59,496 nucleotides of DNA, taken from NCBI GenBank assembly GCA_030748215.1, contig JASMMK010000004.1, positions 1 through 59,496 of the forward strand, written 5' to 3'. The notes under the pieces were generated by a model, which did not search any database, was not told where the DNA came from, and was given only the letters and a program-made list of their open reading frames with translations. The first letter of the stretch is position 1. Each line of letters opens with the position of its first letter. Shown here one piece after another: positions 36,318 through 45,491 of this stretch. The position numbers were made by a program, and so were the translations under genes. Source of the stretch: Candidatus Scalindua sp. Lineage in GTDB: Bacteria; Planctomycetota; Brocadiia; Brocadiales; Scalinduaceae.

Positions 36318-36464
36318 ATGTAACACGTCAGTTAATCGGAGAAAAACCCAGATGGTTCACTTTAAATACTATTTTTAGAGTGGAGATTACTGCTGACTTA
36401 TTAAATGCGTTTGAGAGGAGTATGAAAATTTTGGTGAGGATCTTTTAATGAGGTACTAAACAAA

Positions 36465-36501
36465 AAAGGCTTCAGGATTAAATATCAACCCTGAAGCCTT
36501 T
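36465..36501 (-). terminator. Rho-independent terminator
   Basis: 12-bp arms AAAGGCTTCAGG and CCTGAAGCCTTT around a 13-nt loop; on the minus strand it ends in CCTTTTTTG. It follows the gene at 36531 by about 30 nt. Confidence 0.8.
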
Positions 36502-36530
36502 AGTTAGTTCTTACTAAACGTAAGTGTAAA

Positions 36531-36893
36531 TCAGTGACCGCCGGAAGCGTGAAGACCTGAAGCACCTAATTCAAGTGTTACCTGAATGAACTCACCTGGT
36601 CTTACTCGAACTTCTTTGCTAGCTGAACCGCCATCTGGACCAGCAGCTGAAACTGTGTAGTTTCCAGGTTCTACAGAAAACATCCTGTTTCCGTTATGAC
36701 CGGTAGAATCAGAGTTATCTCCAACACTTACTTCAGCATGTTCAATTGGTGAACCAAGTGCAATAACCTGAACGAGAACTGAACCTCCGTCTGTAGGCAT
36801 AAAAGGTTTTGCTGCATATGTCGCCTGACTTACACAGAAAAGTAATCCCACGACCATCAGCGATAAAGATGCAATCTTCAGTTTACTAAGCAT
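36531..36893 (-). CDS. small secreted protein with a carboxypeptidase-regulatory-like beta fold
   Basis: 120 residues. Signal peptide cut near residue 27 (ATYAA). The mature part reads VQVIALGSPIEHAEVSV...PGNYTVSAAGPDGGSASKEVRVRPGEFIQVTLELG, the pattern of CarboxypepD_reg/PEGA-type beta sandwiches. It has its own promoter (37035) and terminator (36465), so it is monocistronic. AGGAGAAGG lies upstream of the ATG. Confidence 0.8.
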   Translation of the reverse strand: MLSKLKIASLSLMVVGLLFCVSQATYAAKPFMPTDGGSVLVQVIALGSPIEHAEVSVGDNSDSTGHNGNRMFSVEPGNYTVSAAGPDGGSASKEVRVRPGEFIQVTLELGASGLHASGGH

Positions 36894-37034
36894 TCCCTTC
36901 TCCTTTCAAAATCAAAAATTAAAAACAATCTACAATGCGGTAATTCTTACTCTTATTACGTAAAATGCAACTAAAAACATCTCCTCAAAATCCAAGGCTT
37001 CTCTTTTGCCTTGAAAACAAATTATAGATCAAGG

Positions 37035-37062
37035 ATTATACATTAATCCTTATTTCCGTCAA
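37035..37062 (-). promoter_or_regulatory. sigma70-type promoter
   Basis: On the minus strand TTGACG, 16-nt spacer, TATAAT. The leader to the start codon at 36893 would be about 135 nt. Confidence 0.7.
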
Positions 37063-37572
37063 GTGATTTTCTGCTTTTTTGACTGAAAACAGTTAACTAT
37101 GTTCTTTCAATTTAGTTATAGGCGTTCGCCTGTCCTTATCGATTGATTATTGTTTTAAATTCTTGTAATACCTTAATCGTTGGGCAATTATATTCAATGA
37201 TAAACAATTAATCAATGTTTTTAAAATTATCATTAAAAAAATACTAACTCTCAGCTGATACACATTTTATGCAACATTTTCAGTTCTTGTTTATACACCG
37301 AGGTGGACATTAAGCAGCTAAAATTGTACCTAAATGGTAAATATACTGTAAAAATAATAGCCTAAATAGACAAGCCGTCATAAGTTATTGCAAACAAACA
37401 GCTTACCGATAAGGAATGCAGTGATATCTTCGTTGTAAGATAGTCTTTATTATTACATTGTTGATTATATCAACGTTTTGGGAAGTTTTTTCTGCTTTTG
37501 AGGATATTCAGGAAGCTTGAAAATAATATGAATTGATAATATTGAGGGTTTGCAAGATAGGAACTATTGATA
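37063..37572. other. AT-rich intergenic region
   Basis: About 510 nt between two monocistronic genes. No open frame with a believable start, no tRNA-like fold and no terminator clearly seen. Confidence 0.5.
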
Positions 37573-38361
37573 CTATTTTACCTTATTGATTGCTTCTCTA
37601 ATCATACTTTTAGAAGGATAATCCATTTTTTTACCGTTTACGTAATAATGGCGACTTTTCAGGCCATAATCATTGATAGTTTTCATATTCGAATCTACGT
37701 CCCTTCCATTAATTCTCACTGTAGGCGAACCTGCGAACTGTAGGCGCTTCGCATCTTCTAGTGTCTCAATTAGCATTAATGTAATGTCTGCATCTACAGT
37801 TTCCTCACCAATAATGTCTATAATATTGTCTGTGACAGATGACACACCAGGACAGCCCTCAATAAACAAAATCCCTATGTTGACAACTTTCCTTGGAGTT
37901 TGTGTTATCGTAACCGTTATTACATCATTATTATCCCTGAACCCTTCTCCGAACTTACCAATTAAGTCATCGTTCATGGTTAAATATAGATAATTTCCCT
38001 CCTCGCCTGGCAAAACAGGTACAGAACCTGACAGGCCCATTGTCAGAATCATATTTTCATCTGTCTTACCAAGAAGCATACCAATATTCTCCCCCGGTAA
38101 CGCGTAACTTTCTAAAGCCGGCACTGGTATTCCATCTGCATTGTGCCCGTCCGGGAACATTGCTGTATTAAAGCTCCAGTTATCGTCCTCACTTACTTTC
38201 CAATTAATTACATGGTTCTTCTTCAGAATGATATCTGTCTGTTGCCATGCCTGATCAGCACGGACTACAACAATCTCAGCAGAAACGCCTTTTGGGTTAT
38301 TTATTAGAAATAACGGGATCAGCAGAATTGCAAAGGCAAGAATATTTAATGATCTTTTCAT
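37573..38361 (-). CDS. secreted LecA-like domain fused to a thioredoxin-like domain
   Basis: 262 residues from the ATG at 38361 (a TTG at 38370 is the only earlier start). Signal peptide cut after ~residue 28 (GVSA). Residues ~35-155 resemble the PA-I galactose-binding lectin: AWQQTDIILKKNHVINW..., GLSGSVPVLPGEEGNYLYLTMNDDL, DNNDVITVTI. Residues ~165-262 have the alpha/beta pattern of thioredoxin-like domains near MerB (ILFIEGCPGVSSVTDNI... FAGSPTVRINGRDVD), keeping one Cys (GCP) only. A fusion of lectin-like and thioredoxin-like parts is unusual. Promoter at 38402. Confidence 0.7.
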   Translation of the reverse strand: MKRSLNILAFAILLIPLFLINNPKGVSAEIVVVRADQAWQQTDIILKKNHVINWKVSEDDNWSFNTAMFPDGHNADGIPVPALESYALPGENIGMLLGKTDENMILTMGLSGSVPVLPGEEGNYLYLTMNDDLIGKFGEGFRDNNDVITVTITQTPRKVVNIGILFIEGCPGVSSVTDNIIDIIGEETVDADITLMLIETLEDAKRLQFAGSPTVRINGRDVDSNMKTINDYGLKSRHYYVNGKKMDYPSKSMIREAINKVK

Positions 38362-38401
38362 TTTAATCAATTGGCTAGATTTAGAATTATTCGAAGAAGA
38401 A

Positions 38402-38429
38402 ATTATACTGCATCAACAAATCATATCAA
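38402..38429 (-). promoter_or_regulatory. sigma70-type promoter
   Basis: On the minus strand TTGATA, 16-nt spacer, TATAAT; start codon 41 nt downstream. Confidence 0.65.
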
Positions 38430-38474
38430 CTTTTTCGAACAATCTAAACTTGAATTTTTTTATTCGTTCAAAAA

Positions 38475-40084
38475 CTATTTTAAGAGATACTCATAATTAT
38501 CATATAAGAAACCATCATACTTTAATCTTGTCTTGCCGTCAACAAAGCCGGGGGCCTTATGCTTATAATATTCCCCATCTTTAAGTCTTGCCTCACGATC
38601 ATCGGTATCCCAATCTATGTTTGATGCTGAAAAAGAGAGAAACATATATTTTACTAATCGAGATATATCGCTAACGAGATCACTCCAGAATTCACTATTT
38701 AGTACTATCCTCATTTTCTCACATGGAACATATCCCCGTGCAGGGCCAGCAATCCCGTGTATCTTCTCCACCTTAATCCCATCATCATTGAGAATCCTTG
38801 CAGTTTCAATACTTCTTTGCACACCCCCGCTATGCCCGCTTAAGGCAACAGCGTTCCCCGGATGCACATCACACCTAGAAACAATCTCTGATGCCATTTC
38901 ATATGCATAGCCGTGCGATATATTAAGTAAAGACCAAAAAATGTCAACTCCGCTCCCATATCTATATGGTATTACTTTTACAAAGGAGATGTTAGTATCA
39001 CCTCGATCTGTCTCCTCCTGAGTAGCACCACCTGGTTGATTTGGCAGACATTTTCCTTCTGGTGGGTTTTTAAGATAGTGAACCCATAGAGCCATATTCT
39101 GAGAATAGTCATCACCACCATAGATCCCTCTTGTCAAGAACAGTTTATTCACAACTCTACTATCCATCTTATACCTTTGATCAAATGCTGCACCAATTAT
39201 CGGGATCTCTCCCAACAGGTGCTGAGTTGTCTCCATCACGCCCTGGCCACCATCTACCCTGTGCCTGTATGTAAGTGCTGTAATCCCATTTTTCCAGTCC
39301 TCTCCAGCAGCCCTGAAACCATCCAGTTTGTAAAACGGAATTTTTCCCTCCATAATCATGTTCTCAAACAGTTCTGCCTCCAGGAAGGAGATAGGAGACT
39401 TGATAATCTCTCCGGCAAATTGCTTGAGACCGATAACAGTATCAATCAAAAAAATGTAGGGCGCCCTCAAATAATCGGATTTCTTTCCCACTATAAAACT
39501 ATCAATATCCTCTCTTCCCGCTTCGCAGTTACATCTATTTATGTTAAGATGGTTCTTATATTTCGATCCGATCATGACAAAATCCCATCCAAATACCTTA
39601 GGCTCATTTTCTACTGCACCTTCAATGTTTCCAATATAAAATGTTAGAGAAGGGTCCTCAAAACCCATCCTGTCATAAACATACGAAAGCAATTTGATAC
39701 TGGTTAATTCTTCATCCTCGACTGCCGTTATCATATCGTTATATAGATCATCATAATTAGGCATTAATAAAACTTTTGAATCTCTTTGAAGCGTATATGG
39801 ACGACATAAATTACGCTCTCGTTCTTCATTTTTAGCAGTATCTGAACAAGGAAGAGGAAAACCAAGATTATGTTCGTAAATGGGTTTCAAAAATCCTGGC
39901 TTTCCGAGCTTCTCTTTAATTTTATCTTCGGTCAAGACAACACCTGGTTTTCCCACTCATTTGTAATATCAAGAAAATGCTTAAGTCTGCCTTCTCCATA
40001 TCTGGACAGAAGCCCCGAATTGCGTAGACATCCGGGAAGTATGAGAAATAACAGGAGAACTATAATAGCTGATTTAATCTTCAT
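38475..40084 (-). pseudogene. lipoprotein with esterase-like GHSGG motif, broken by a frameshift
   Basis: A 50-codon frame starts at ATG 40084 with a lipoprotein signal peptide (LLLFLILPGC, lipidated Cys19) and stops at 39932-39934 after ITNEWENQVLS. The main frame (39956-38475, ~490 codons) has no natural start (GTG) and continues the chain in the next frame as KPGVVLTEDKIKEKLGK. A one-base indel in GGGAAAACC near 39945 would join them. The body carries ALSGHSGGVQRS near residue 375 of the main frame, a nucleophile-elbow GxSxG as in alpha/beta hydrolases, and several Cys. Surface esterase or lipase activity is possible; family not recognised. Confidence 0.65.
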
Positions 40085-40116
40085 CAAATATAAATGAGAT
40101 TTTACAACAGGAGAGC

Positions 40117-41445
40117 TTATATATCTTTTAAAAGTTTGTTAGCTGAAGATTTTTCAATTGTGTCGTTAAACGCTTCCAGAGTACTTAACAACACTTTTAA
40201 TTCCCTGTTTTGTGCTACAGGTATTCCGTCAGTTCCACTTTTATCCAGTGCATCAATAACGTGCTTTATGGTGAGCAGTTCAATAGTACATGCAGGCTGA
40301 TATGCGAACTCCATGTCATCTTCGGTTTTAGTTTCGGCGGCAACTCCACTCTCAACTAATTCGTAGAGAATTTGATTTACCAGACGGATGGGTATTTCCA
40401 GGGCATGTGAGATCTGATTTGCAGTTAAGGATTTAACTTCGTTAGAAAAATTCTTTATTATTAAGTGAGTTATCTGTAAAGCAAGCAGTCTCTTGTATGA
40501 GAGACTTACGCGAGAACAATCCGGCTCGAATTCATATGTATCTATATTCTGAAGAGCAAAAGAAATTTCTGCCCCGAAAAGGACAATCAACCAGCTAATC
40601 TGTAACCATACTAAGAAAAGAGGTAATGCCGCAAAACTTCCATAAATAGCATTATACTGTGCCACACCAACCTGGGAATGGATATAGCCCCATTGCGCAA
40701 ATTGATAAGTTACGCCTGCAATCACACCAGCGATCAGTCCGTACAAGAATTTAACCTTCGTGTTTGGCATAAAAATATAGATAAAAGTAAAGGCTCCACA
40801 GATTACGCAATAAGGCAGAAGCTTAAACGAGAAAAATATCAAGGGGCTGAAAAGTCCTAGAATTGAAAACCTTTCAGTTATGAGAGTTATCTGAGTAATT
40901 AAAAACACGGTAAGACCACTAGAAACAATTATAAGAACAGGGCAAATAAGCATTATAGAAATATAATCAGTTATTTTCCTTACCGCACTTCTTGGTTTCT
41001 TTATTCCCCAGATATCATTGAATGAGTGCTCAATATTACTTAAAAGTTTTATGACTATCCAGAACAGAACTGCCAGACCAATACCAGCCACCATCCCTCC
41101 TTTAGTTTGTTCGAGAAGAGAACGAGCAAATCCCATAACCTGCATGAGCACCTCTTCCTGACCGGGAAATTTTTCCAGAAGCTGCTTTTCCAGGGCCTTA
41201 TCAGAGCCAAATCCCTTTGCTATACCAAATATCAGAGCAACAACAGGAACAATTGAGAGCAAAGAGTAGAACGTTAGAGCAGACGCCCTTAAAGTACACT
41301 TATCTTCATAAAATCCGCGTAAGGCCAGTATGACTACTCTAAGCTGTGTAATGAAGAATATTTTCTTACGAGGATAGTCTTTTAGACGAATTCGCCAGAT
41401 ATCGGTTTTAACATAATTAGTTATTTCTGTTAGCTTCATTTTCAT
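40117..41445 (-). CDS. YihY/BrkB-family inner-membrane protein
   Basis: 442 residues. Six membrane segments in the first ~300 residues with the family marks LRASALTFYSLLSIVPVVALIFG and GSFAALPLFLVWLQISWLIVLFGAEIS. The ~130-residue C-terminus looks like a winged-helix (ALQITHLIIKNFSNEVKSLTANQISHAL, 28 residues; DNA-binding-like) and is found in many planctomycetal and delta-proteobacterial members. Old name 'RNase BN' is not supported for the family. Transport or envelope role unknown. Confidence 0.9.
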   Translation of the reverse strand: MKMKLTEITNYVKTDIWRIRLKDYPRKKIFFITQLRVVILALRGFYEDKCTLRASALTFYSLLSIVPVVALIFGIAKGFGSDKALEKQLLEKFPGQEEVLMQVMGFARSLLEQTKGGMVAGIGLAVLFWIVIKLLSNIEHSFNDIWGIKKPRSAVRKITDYISIMLICPVLIIVSSGLTVFLITQITLITERFSILGLFSPLIFFSFKLLPYCVICGAFTFIYIFMPNTKVKFLYGLIAGVIAGVTYQFAQWGYIHSQVGVAQYNAIYGSFAALPLFLVWLQISWLIVLFGAEISFALQNIDTYEFEPDCSRVSLSYKRLLALQITHLIIKNFSNEVKSLTANQISHALEIPIRLVNQILYELVESGVAAETKTEDDMEFAYQPACTIELLTIKHVIDALDKSGTDGIPVAQNRELKVLLSTLEAFNDTIEKSSANKLLKDI

Positions 41446-41761
41446 ATGATAAAAGCCTTAATAAATATGATAGCAATGCAAAACCGTTCGAACAGGAAGT
41501 AAGAAAAAGTGTGTTAAGCAAAAAAATATTCTTTCATAAGTTTTGCTCACTCCAAACGTTATGTACCTTTAGCATTTTCAGATTATTCTATAGTATGGTG
41601 AAATGAGTTGTCAACCGTTATAATTGGTAGTCAAGTCAGATGGCTGTTAAACACCACCCTCCGGCTCAGCACAGAATGATGTTACATGGGTGGGAGTCGA
41701 AAGGTTATCAATATTAAAACTCTATGTAAATATTTATAATCACATAAAGGAGTGTATTTGA

Positions 41762-42181
41762 ATGAACAGTTATCGAAAGGAACTATGGTTTAATGTAACG
41801 AAAAGAAGGGAGTTTATAAACATCACCCCTGAAGTAAATTCCTGTCTCAAAGAGAGCGGTGTTCAGGAAGGCCTTGTCCTTGTCAATGCCATGCACATCA
41901 CTGCATCAGTCTTCATAAATGATGATGAGTCCGGCCTTCATCACGATTATGAGGAGTGGTTGGAAAACCTGGCACCCCATGAACCACTTTCTCTATACCG
42001 TCACAACAATACTGGTGAGGACAATGGAGATGCGCACCTTAAACGGCAGGTAATGGGCCGTGAAGTTGTTGTCGCTATCACCGAAGGCAAATTTGACTTT
42101 GGACCATGGGAACAGATATTCTACGGAGAGTTTGACGGCAGACGGAAAAAGAGAGTCCTGGTGAAGATTATTGGTGAATAG
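41762..42181 (+). CDS. YjbQ-family (UPF0047) protein
   Basis: 139 residues. Family pattern: [54 protein letters not shown] and [38 protein letters not shown], given here in fragments only: His in AMHITAS, Asp in NDDESGL, His in SLYRHNN, Arg in KRQVMGR. Members have weak thiamine-phosphate synthase activity. AAAGGAG upstream of the ATG. Monocistronic between YihY and SulP. Confidence 0.9.
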   Translation: MNSYRKELWFNVTKRREFINITPEVNSCLKESGVQEGLVLVNAMHITASVFINDDESGLHHDYEEWLENLAPHEPLSLYRHNNTGEDNGDAHLKRQVMGREVVVAITEGKFDFGPWEQIFYGEFDGRRKKRVLVKIIGE

Positions 42182-42223
42182 GAAAGCATGCAACACTAAT
42201 TGATACTTCTCTCAGTTAGCAGT

Positions 42224-43783
42224 TTAAGGCTCAGTTTCCGGAAGCACCAACTTCAGCTTTTCATGACTTGCTATCATGCGGAATTGAGGTTTCTTGATAA
42301 CGTTTACACCGACAAATACTTCCATACTTTTCAGGAAGCTACGGCATTCATCGCTGAGATGTTTCAGGTGTAATCGTTTACCGACATTAAAATATCGGTC
42401 GGACAATGATTTGATAGCTTCAAGACCTGACTGGTCGCATACCTTCGAATGCCTGAAGTCGATCACTACATTGTCCGGGTCCTTATACGGGTCAAAAGAA
42501 TCAAGAAACTTTCGAACCGACCCGAAAAACAGTGGGCCTGACAGACCGTAGACACATAATCTTGGTGTGCTTACGAGTGAGTCCAATTGAATGGTCTTTC
42601 CACTTTTCCACGCAAAAACCAGAGCAGATACCAATACACCTGCAGCCACTGCAATCGCAAGATCAGTAAACACCGTTACACTGGAAACGAGGACTAACAC
42701 AAACGCGTCAGCACGTGGCATCTTGTGAATTATACGTATGCAGGACCACTCAAAAGTACTTAATACAACCATAAACATAACACCCACCAGTGCAGCAAGC
42801 GGAATCATTTCTATGTATTTTGATCCAAATAAAATACATAAAAGAAGAAATATTGCAGCTGAAATACCTGATAATCTGCCACGGCCACCGGAATTTACAT
42901 TTATCATGCTTTGTCCTATCATGGCACACCCTCCCATCGTTCCGAAGAAACCGGCAACTACGTTTGCTATACCCTGACCAAGGCATTCTCTGCTTCCTTG
43001 TCCACGAGTTTCCGTTATTTCATCCACCAGGGACAATGTCATCAGAGACTCTAGAAGACCAATAGCAGCAAGTATTATTGAATACGGCCAGATAATGCTG
43101 AGTGTATGCCAGTCCAGAGGTATCATTGGAATATGAAATTGTGGTAATCCTCCGGCAACAGAGGCCATATCACTTACCTGTAGCGTATTTACATTGAACC
43201 CAATTACTACTGCCGAAATTACTAAAATGGCGATCAGTGGAGCTGGAACGGCACGCGTCAAACGTGGCAGAAAGTAAATAATAACCATTGTAGCCACAAC
43301 TAACCCTATCATAATCCACAACGTTGTTCCCTGCATCCATGTCAACATCCCCATGTCTCCGGGTAGTTGAAAATGTCTCAACTGAGAGAGCAATATTACA
43401 ATTGCAAGACCATTGACAAATCCCAGCATTACCGGATGAGGTACCAGACTGATGTACTTGCCCAGACGCAAGAGCCCTGCAGTTATCTGAATAATACCCA
43501 TCAACACAACCGCCGCAAACAGATACTCAACACCGTTCTTTGCGACAAGCTCAATCATCACTACTGCCAGGGCACCAGTAGCACCCGATATCATCCCCGG
43601 TCTGCCCCCGGCTACTGCAGTGATAAGACCGACTATAAACGCTGCATATAAACCGACAAGAGGTTCTACTCCGGCAACAAATGAAAACGCAACCGCCTCC
43701 GGTACTAATGCCAACGCAACAGTAAGACCGGACAGAACATCGTCCTTTATATTTACACGTCTTTGAATATAAAAGTTGAACAT
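42224..43783 (-). CDS. SulP-family anion permease with STAS domain
   Basis: 519 residues. About 11 membrane segments in the first ~400 residues with the SLC26/SulP signature near the N-terminus (VALALVPEAVAFSFVAGVEPLVGLY, 25 residues) and GLLESLMTLSLVDEITETRGQ. A C-terminal STAS domain (VVIDFRHSKVCDQSGLEAI) follows. Substrates in the family are sulfate, bicarbonate or other anions; not decidable here. No carbonic anhydrase gene is adjacent. Confidence 0.92.
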   Translation of the reverse strand: MFNFYIQRRVNIKDDVLSGLTVALALVPEAVAFSFVAGVEPLVGLYAAFIVGLITAVAGGRPGMISGATGALAVVMIELVAKNGVEYLFAAVVLMGIIQITAGLLRLGKYISLVPHPVMLGFVNGLAIVILLSQLRHFQLPGDMGMLTWMQGTTLWIMIGLVVATMVIIYFLPRLTRAVPAPLIAILVISAVVIGFNVNTLQVSDMASVAGGLPQFHIPMIPLDWHTLSIIWPYSIILAAIGLLESLMTLSLVDEITETRGQGSRECLGQGIANVVAGFFGTMGGCAMIGQSMINVNSGGRGRLSGISAAIFLLLCILFGSKYIEMIPLAALVGVMFMVVLSTFEWSCIRIIHKMPRADAFVLVLVSSVTVFTDLAIAVAAGVLVSALVFAWKSGKTIQLDSLVSTPRLCVYGLSGPLFFGSVRKFLDSFDPYKDPDNVVIDFRHSKVCDQSGLEAIKSLSDRYFNVGKRLHLKHLSDECRSFLKSMEVFVGVNVIKKPQFRMIASHEKLKLVLPETEP

Positions 43784-44099
43784 GGTATTACAAACACAAC
43801 AACATTATTCTCAGTATTTAATAAAATTGGTTATTCAATGGGGTACAGATGTGTTATGCATACAAAAAACAGAGGAGGGTGACGCACCATTTAAATAGAT
43901 CACCTAATCTGATAGACGGGAAAAAACGTTCAAGTGGAGAAAACTCCCTGCATCTGAATGGAATTCAGTTGGAAATATGTACTTACCGAACTTATACGCA
44001 CAAAATACTAAAAGGCGATTTTATGTTATTTAAATTTTCGTGTCAATAGTAATATTCCAATTGGCGCTCAACGCTTGTGTTAGCACACAGAGCAATTCC
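43784..44099. other. intergenic region between SulP and the methyltransferase gene
   Basis: About 315 nt, AT-rich. It must hold the SulP promoter on the minus strand; TTGAAT-16-TACTGA at about 43818-43845 is a weak candidate. No gene supported. Confidence 0.35.
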
Positions 44100-45337
44100 C
44101 TATACTTTAGGAATTTGAATATATATGTGTCCCATCCGCCACAGACTATGGAGAAAGTTACGAAAGAGTACGATCAGGGTTTCTTCCGTCTCTCTAATTT
44201 CACACTTTGATATAATCTCCCTAACAGTTTTTCTGCCGTCAATCAGATTAAACAATTTTGCCTGCCATTCGTTGAGCGAAATTGCAGGATAAGGCATACG
44301 AGTGATCATAGCGGGTTTACCTGCTATAGGATCAGAAGCAGTATATTTATGTATACGCTGGTGAGGAATGATGTCCAGGAACTGTGAGCCGTCAAAGTCA
44401 ATGGTGTAAGTTTCTGGTGGTACATCCTTTTTGCAAACATAAAACAGATGCATCCGGATCTGGCTATGGAGCAGTTCCATTACCTTCCAGATATCTTCCT
44501 CCGGCAAAGATTGTATTCGTGAGAAAACAGGACTATTCTCCGGAATCTGGCCGTCAGGATAGTAATCATACCTGTTAATCCAACCTCGAAATACCAGATC
44601 TCCCCTCTCTACAAAGTCCAGGCAATCTTGAACTGTATATGGTCTATCCATGCCATGTAGAAAGGAGTCAACAATGCCAGCATCAAATCTCATGTCGCTG
44701 TTATCATTCATATAGTGATGTGCGAGATGGTGAGGATTAAGATCTTGCAAGACCTGCTTAACTGCCTTAATATCCTCATCTCCCTGTCTAAGCCCCAGCT
44801 GGTGAAAAAGAGATTGAAGCATATAAGTTCCAACCCGGCCATAGAGACCATAAAGCATGATAGCCATGACGCCATCTGGCTTTAAAACGTTTTTGAGTGC
44901 AGCGAGGCCAGCCTGTGGATCCGGAAGGTGATGCAGCACACCGGAAGATTCTACAAAGTCAAATTCCTGACCAAGCTCAGCCACAGTTTCTATGCGCATC
45001 ATATGAAGAGTCAGGTTAGTTAAACCATGCTTTTCTTTGAGGAACTCTTCGTGTTTTAAACTTGTTGCGCTGAGATCAATACCTACAATATTAGATTTTG
45101 GGTGTTCATAAGCAAATCTTGCTGCAGCATTGGCACCACATCCCGCTATAAGAATGTTGAGTTTTTTGTCGTAGCGCTTTAAATAGCTACCATCTGGCCA
45201 ATACATCAAATGGACCATTCGAACACTGGTAGCATCCGTCCTCCCCTTAGCTCTGTCTTCCGCAGATCTTTGATGGGCTCCGGATAGACCCACTTTTCGT
45301 ACTGGCCAGCAACAATGTCTTCTTTATCTGTTTCCAT
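44100..45337 (-). pseudogene. SAM-dependent methyltransferase, N-terminus in another frame
   Basis: The open frame from 44100 to 45293 encodes the class I methyltransferase fold: glycine loop LNILIAGCGANAAARFA, GIDLSATSLKHEEFL and the SSGVLHHLPDPQAGL segment. Relatives start with a YE.WVYPEPI segment. That segment exists here as METDKEDIVAGQYEKWVYPE from ATG 45337, but in a different frame. A one-base indel between about 45240 and 45290 would restore the full protein. The C-terminal ~130 residues hold a helical domain with a Trp-rich end. Substrate unknown. Confidence 0.75.
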
Positions 45338-45437
45338 ATAATCAGATTTTCATGAAAAGGATGGGGTTTCTGTCACTATGCGGTGTACAGAAAGCTACCA
45401 CATTACGAGTAGAATTGCAAACAAAAGAGTGGTTATA

Positions 45438-45460
45438 AACCGCAAAGACACAAAGAGCAC
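45438..45460 (-). repeat. dispersed intergenic repeat fragment (reverse orientation)
   Basis: AACCGCAAAGACACAAAGAGCAC is the reverse complement of a GTGCTCTTTGTGTCTTTGCGGTT element and belongs to the same family as the GCGTCTCTGCGGTGA blocks at 879 and 3556. Confidence 0.55.
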
Positions 45461-45491
45461 AAGGAAGATCAAAAGCTGTGAAAATTCTTCT

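Noticed and set aside
41620..41760. possible tRNA or small RNA before the YjbQ gene
   Set aside because: GC-richer than surroundings but no cloverleaf, no T-loop motif and no clear hairpin series.
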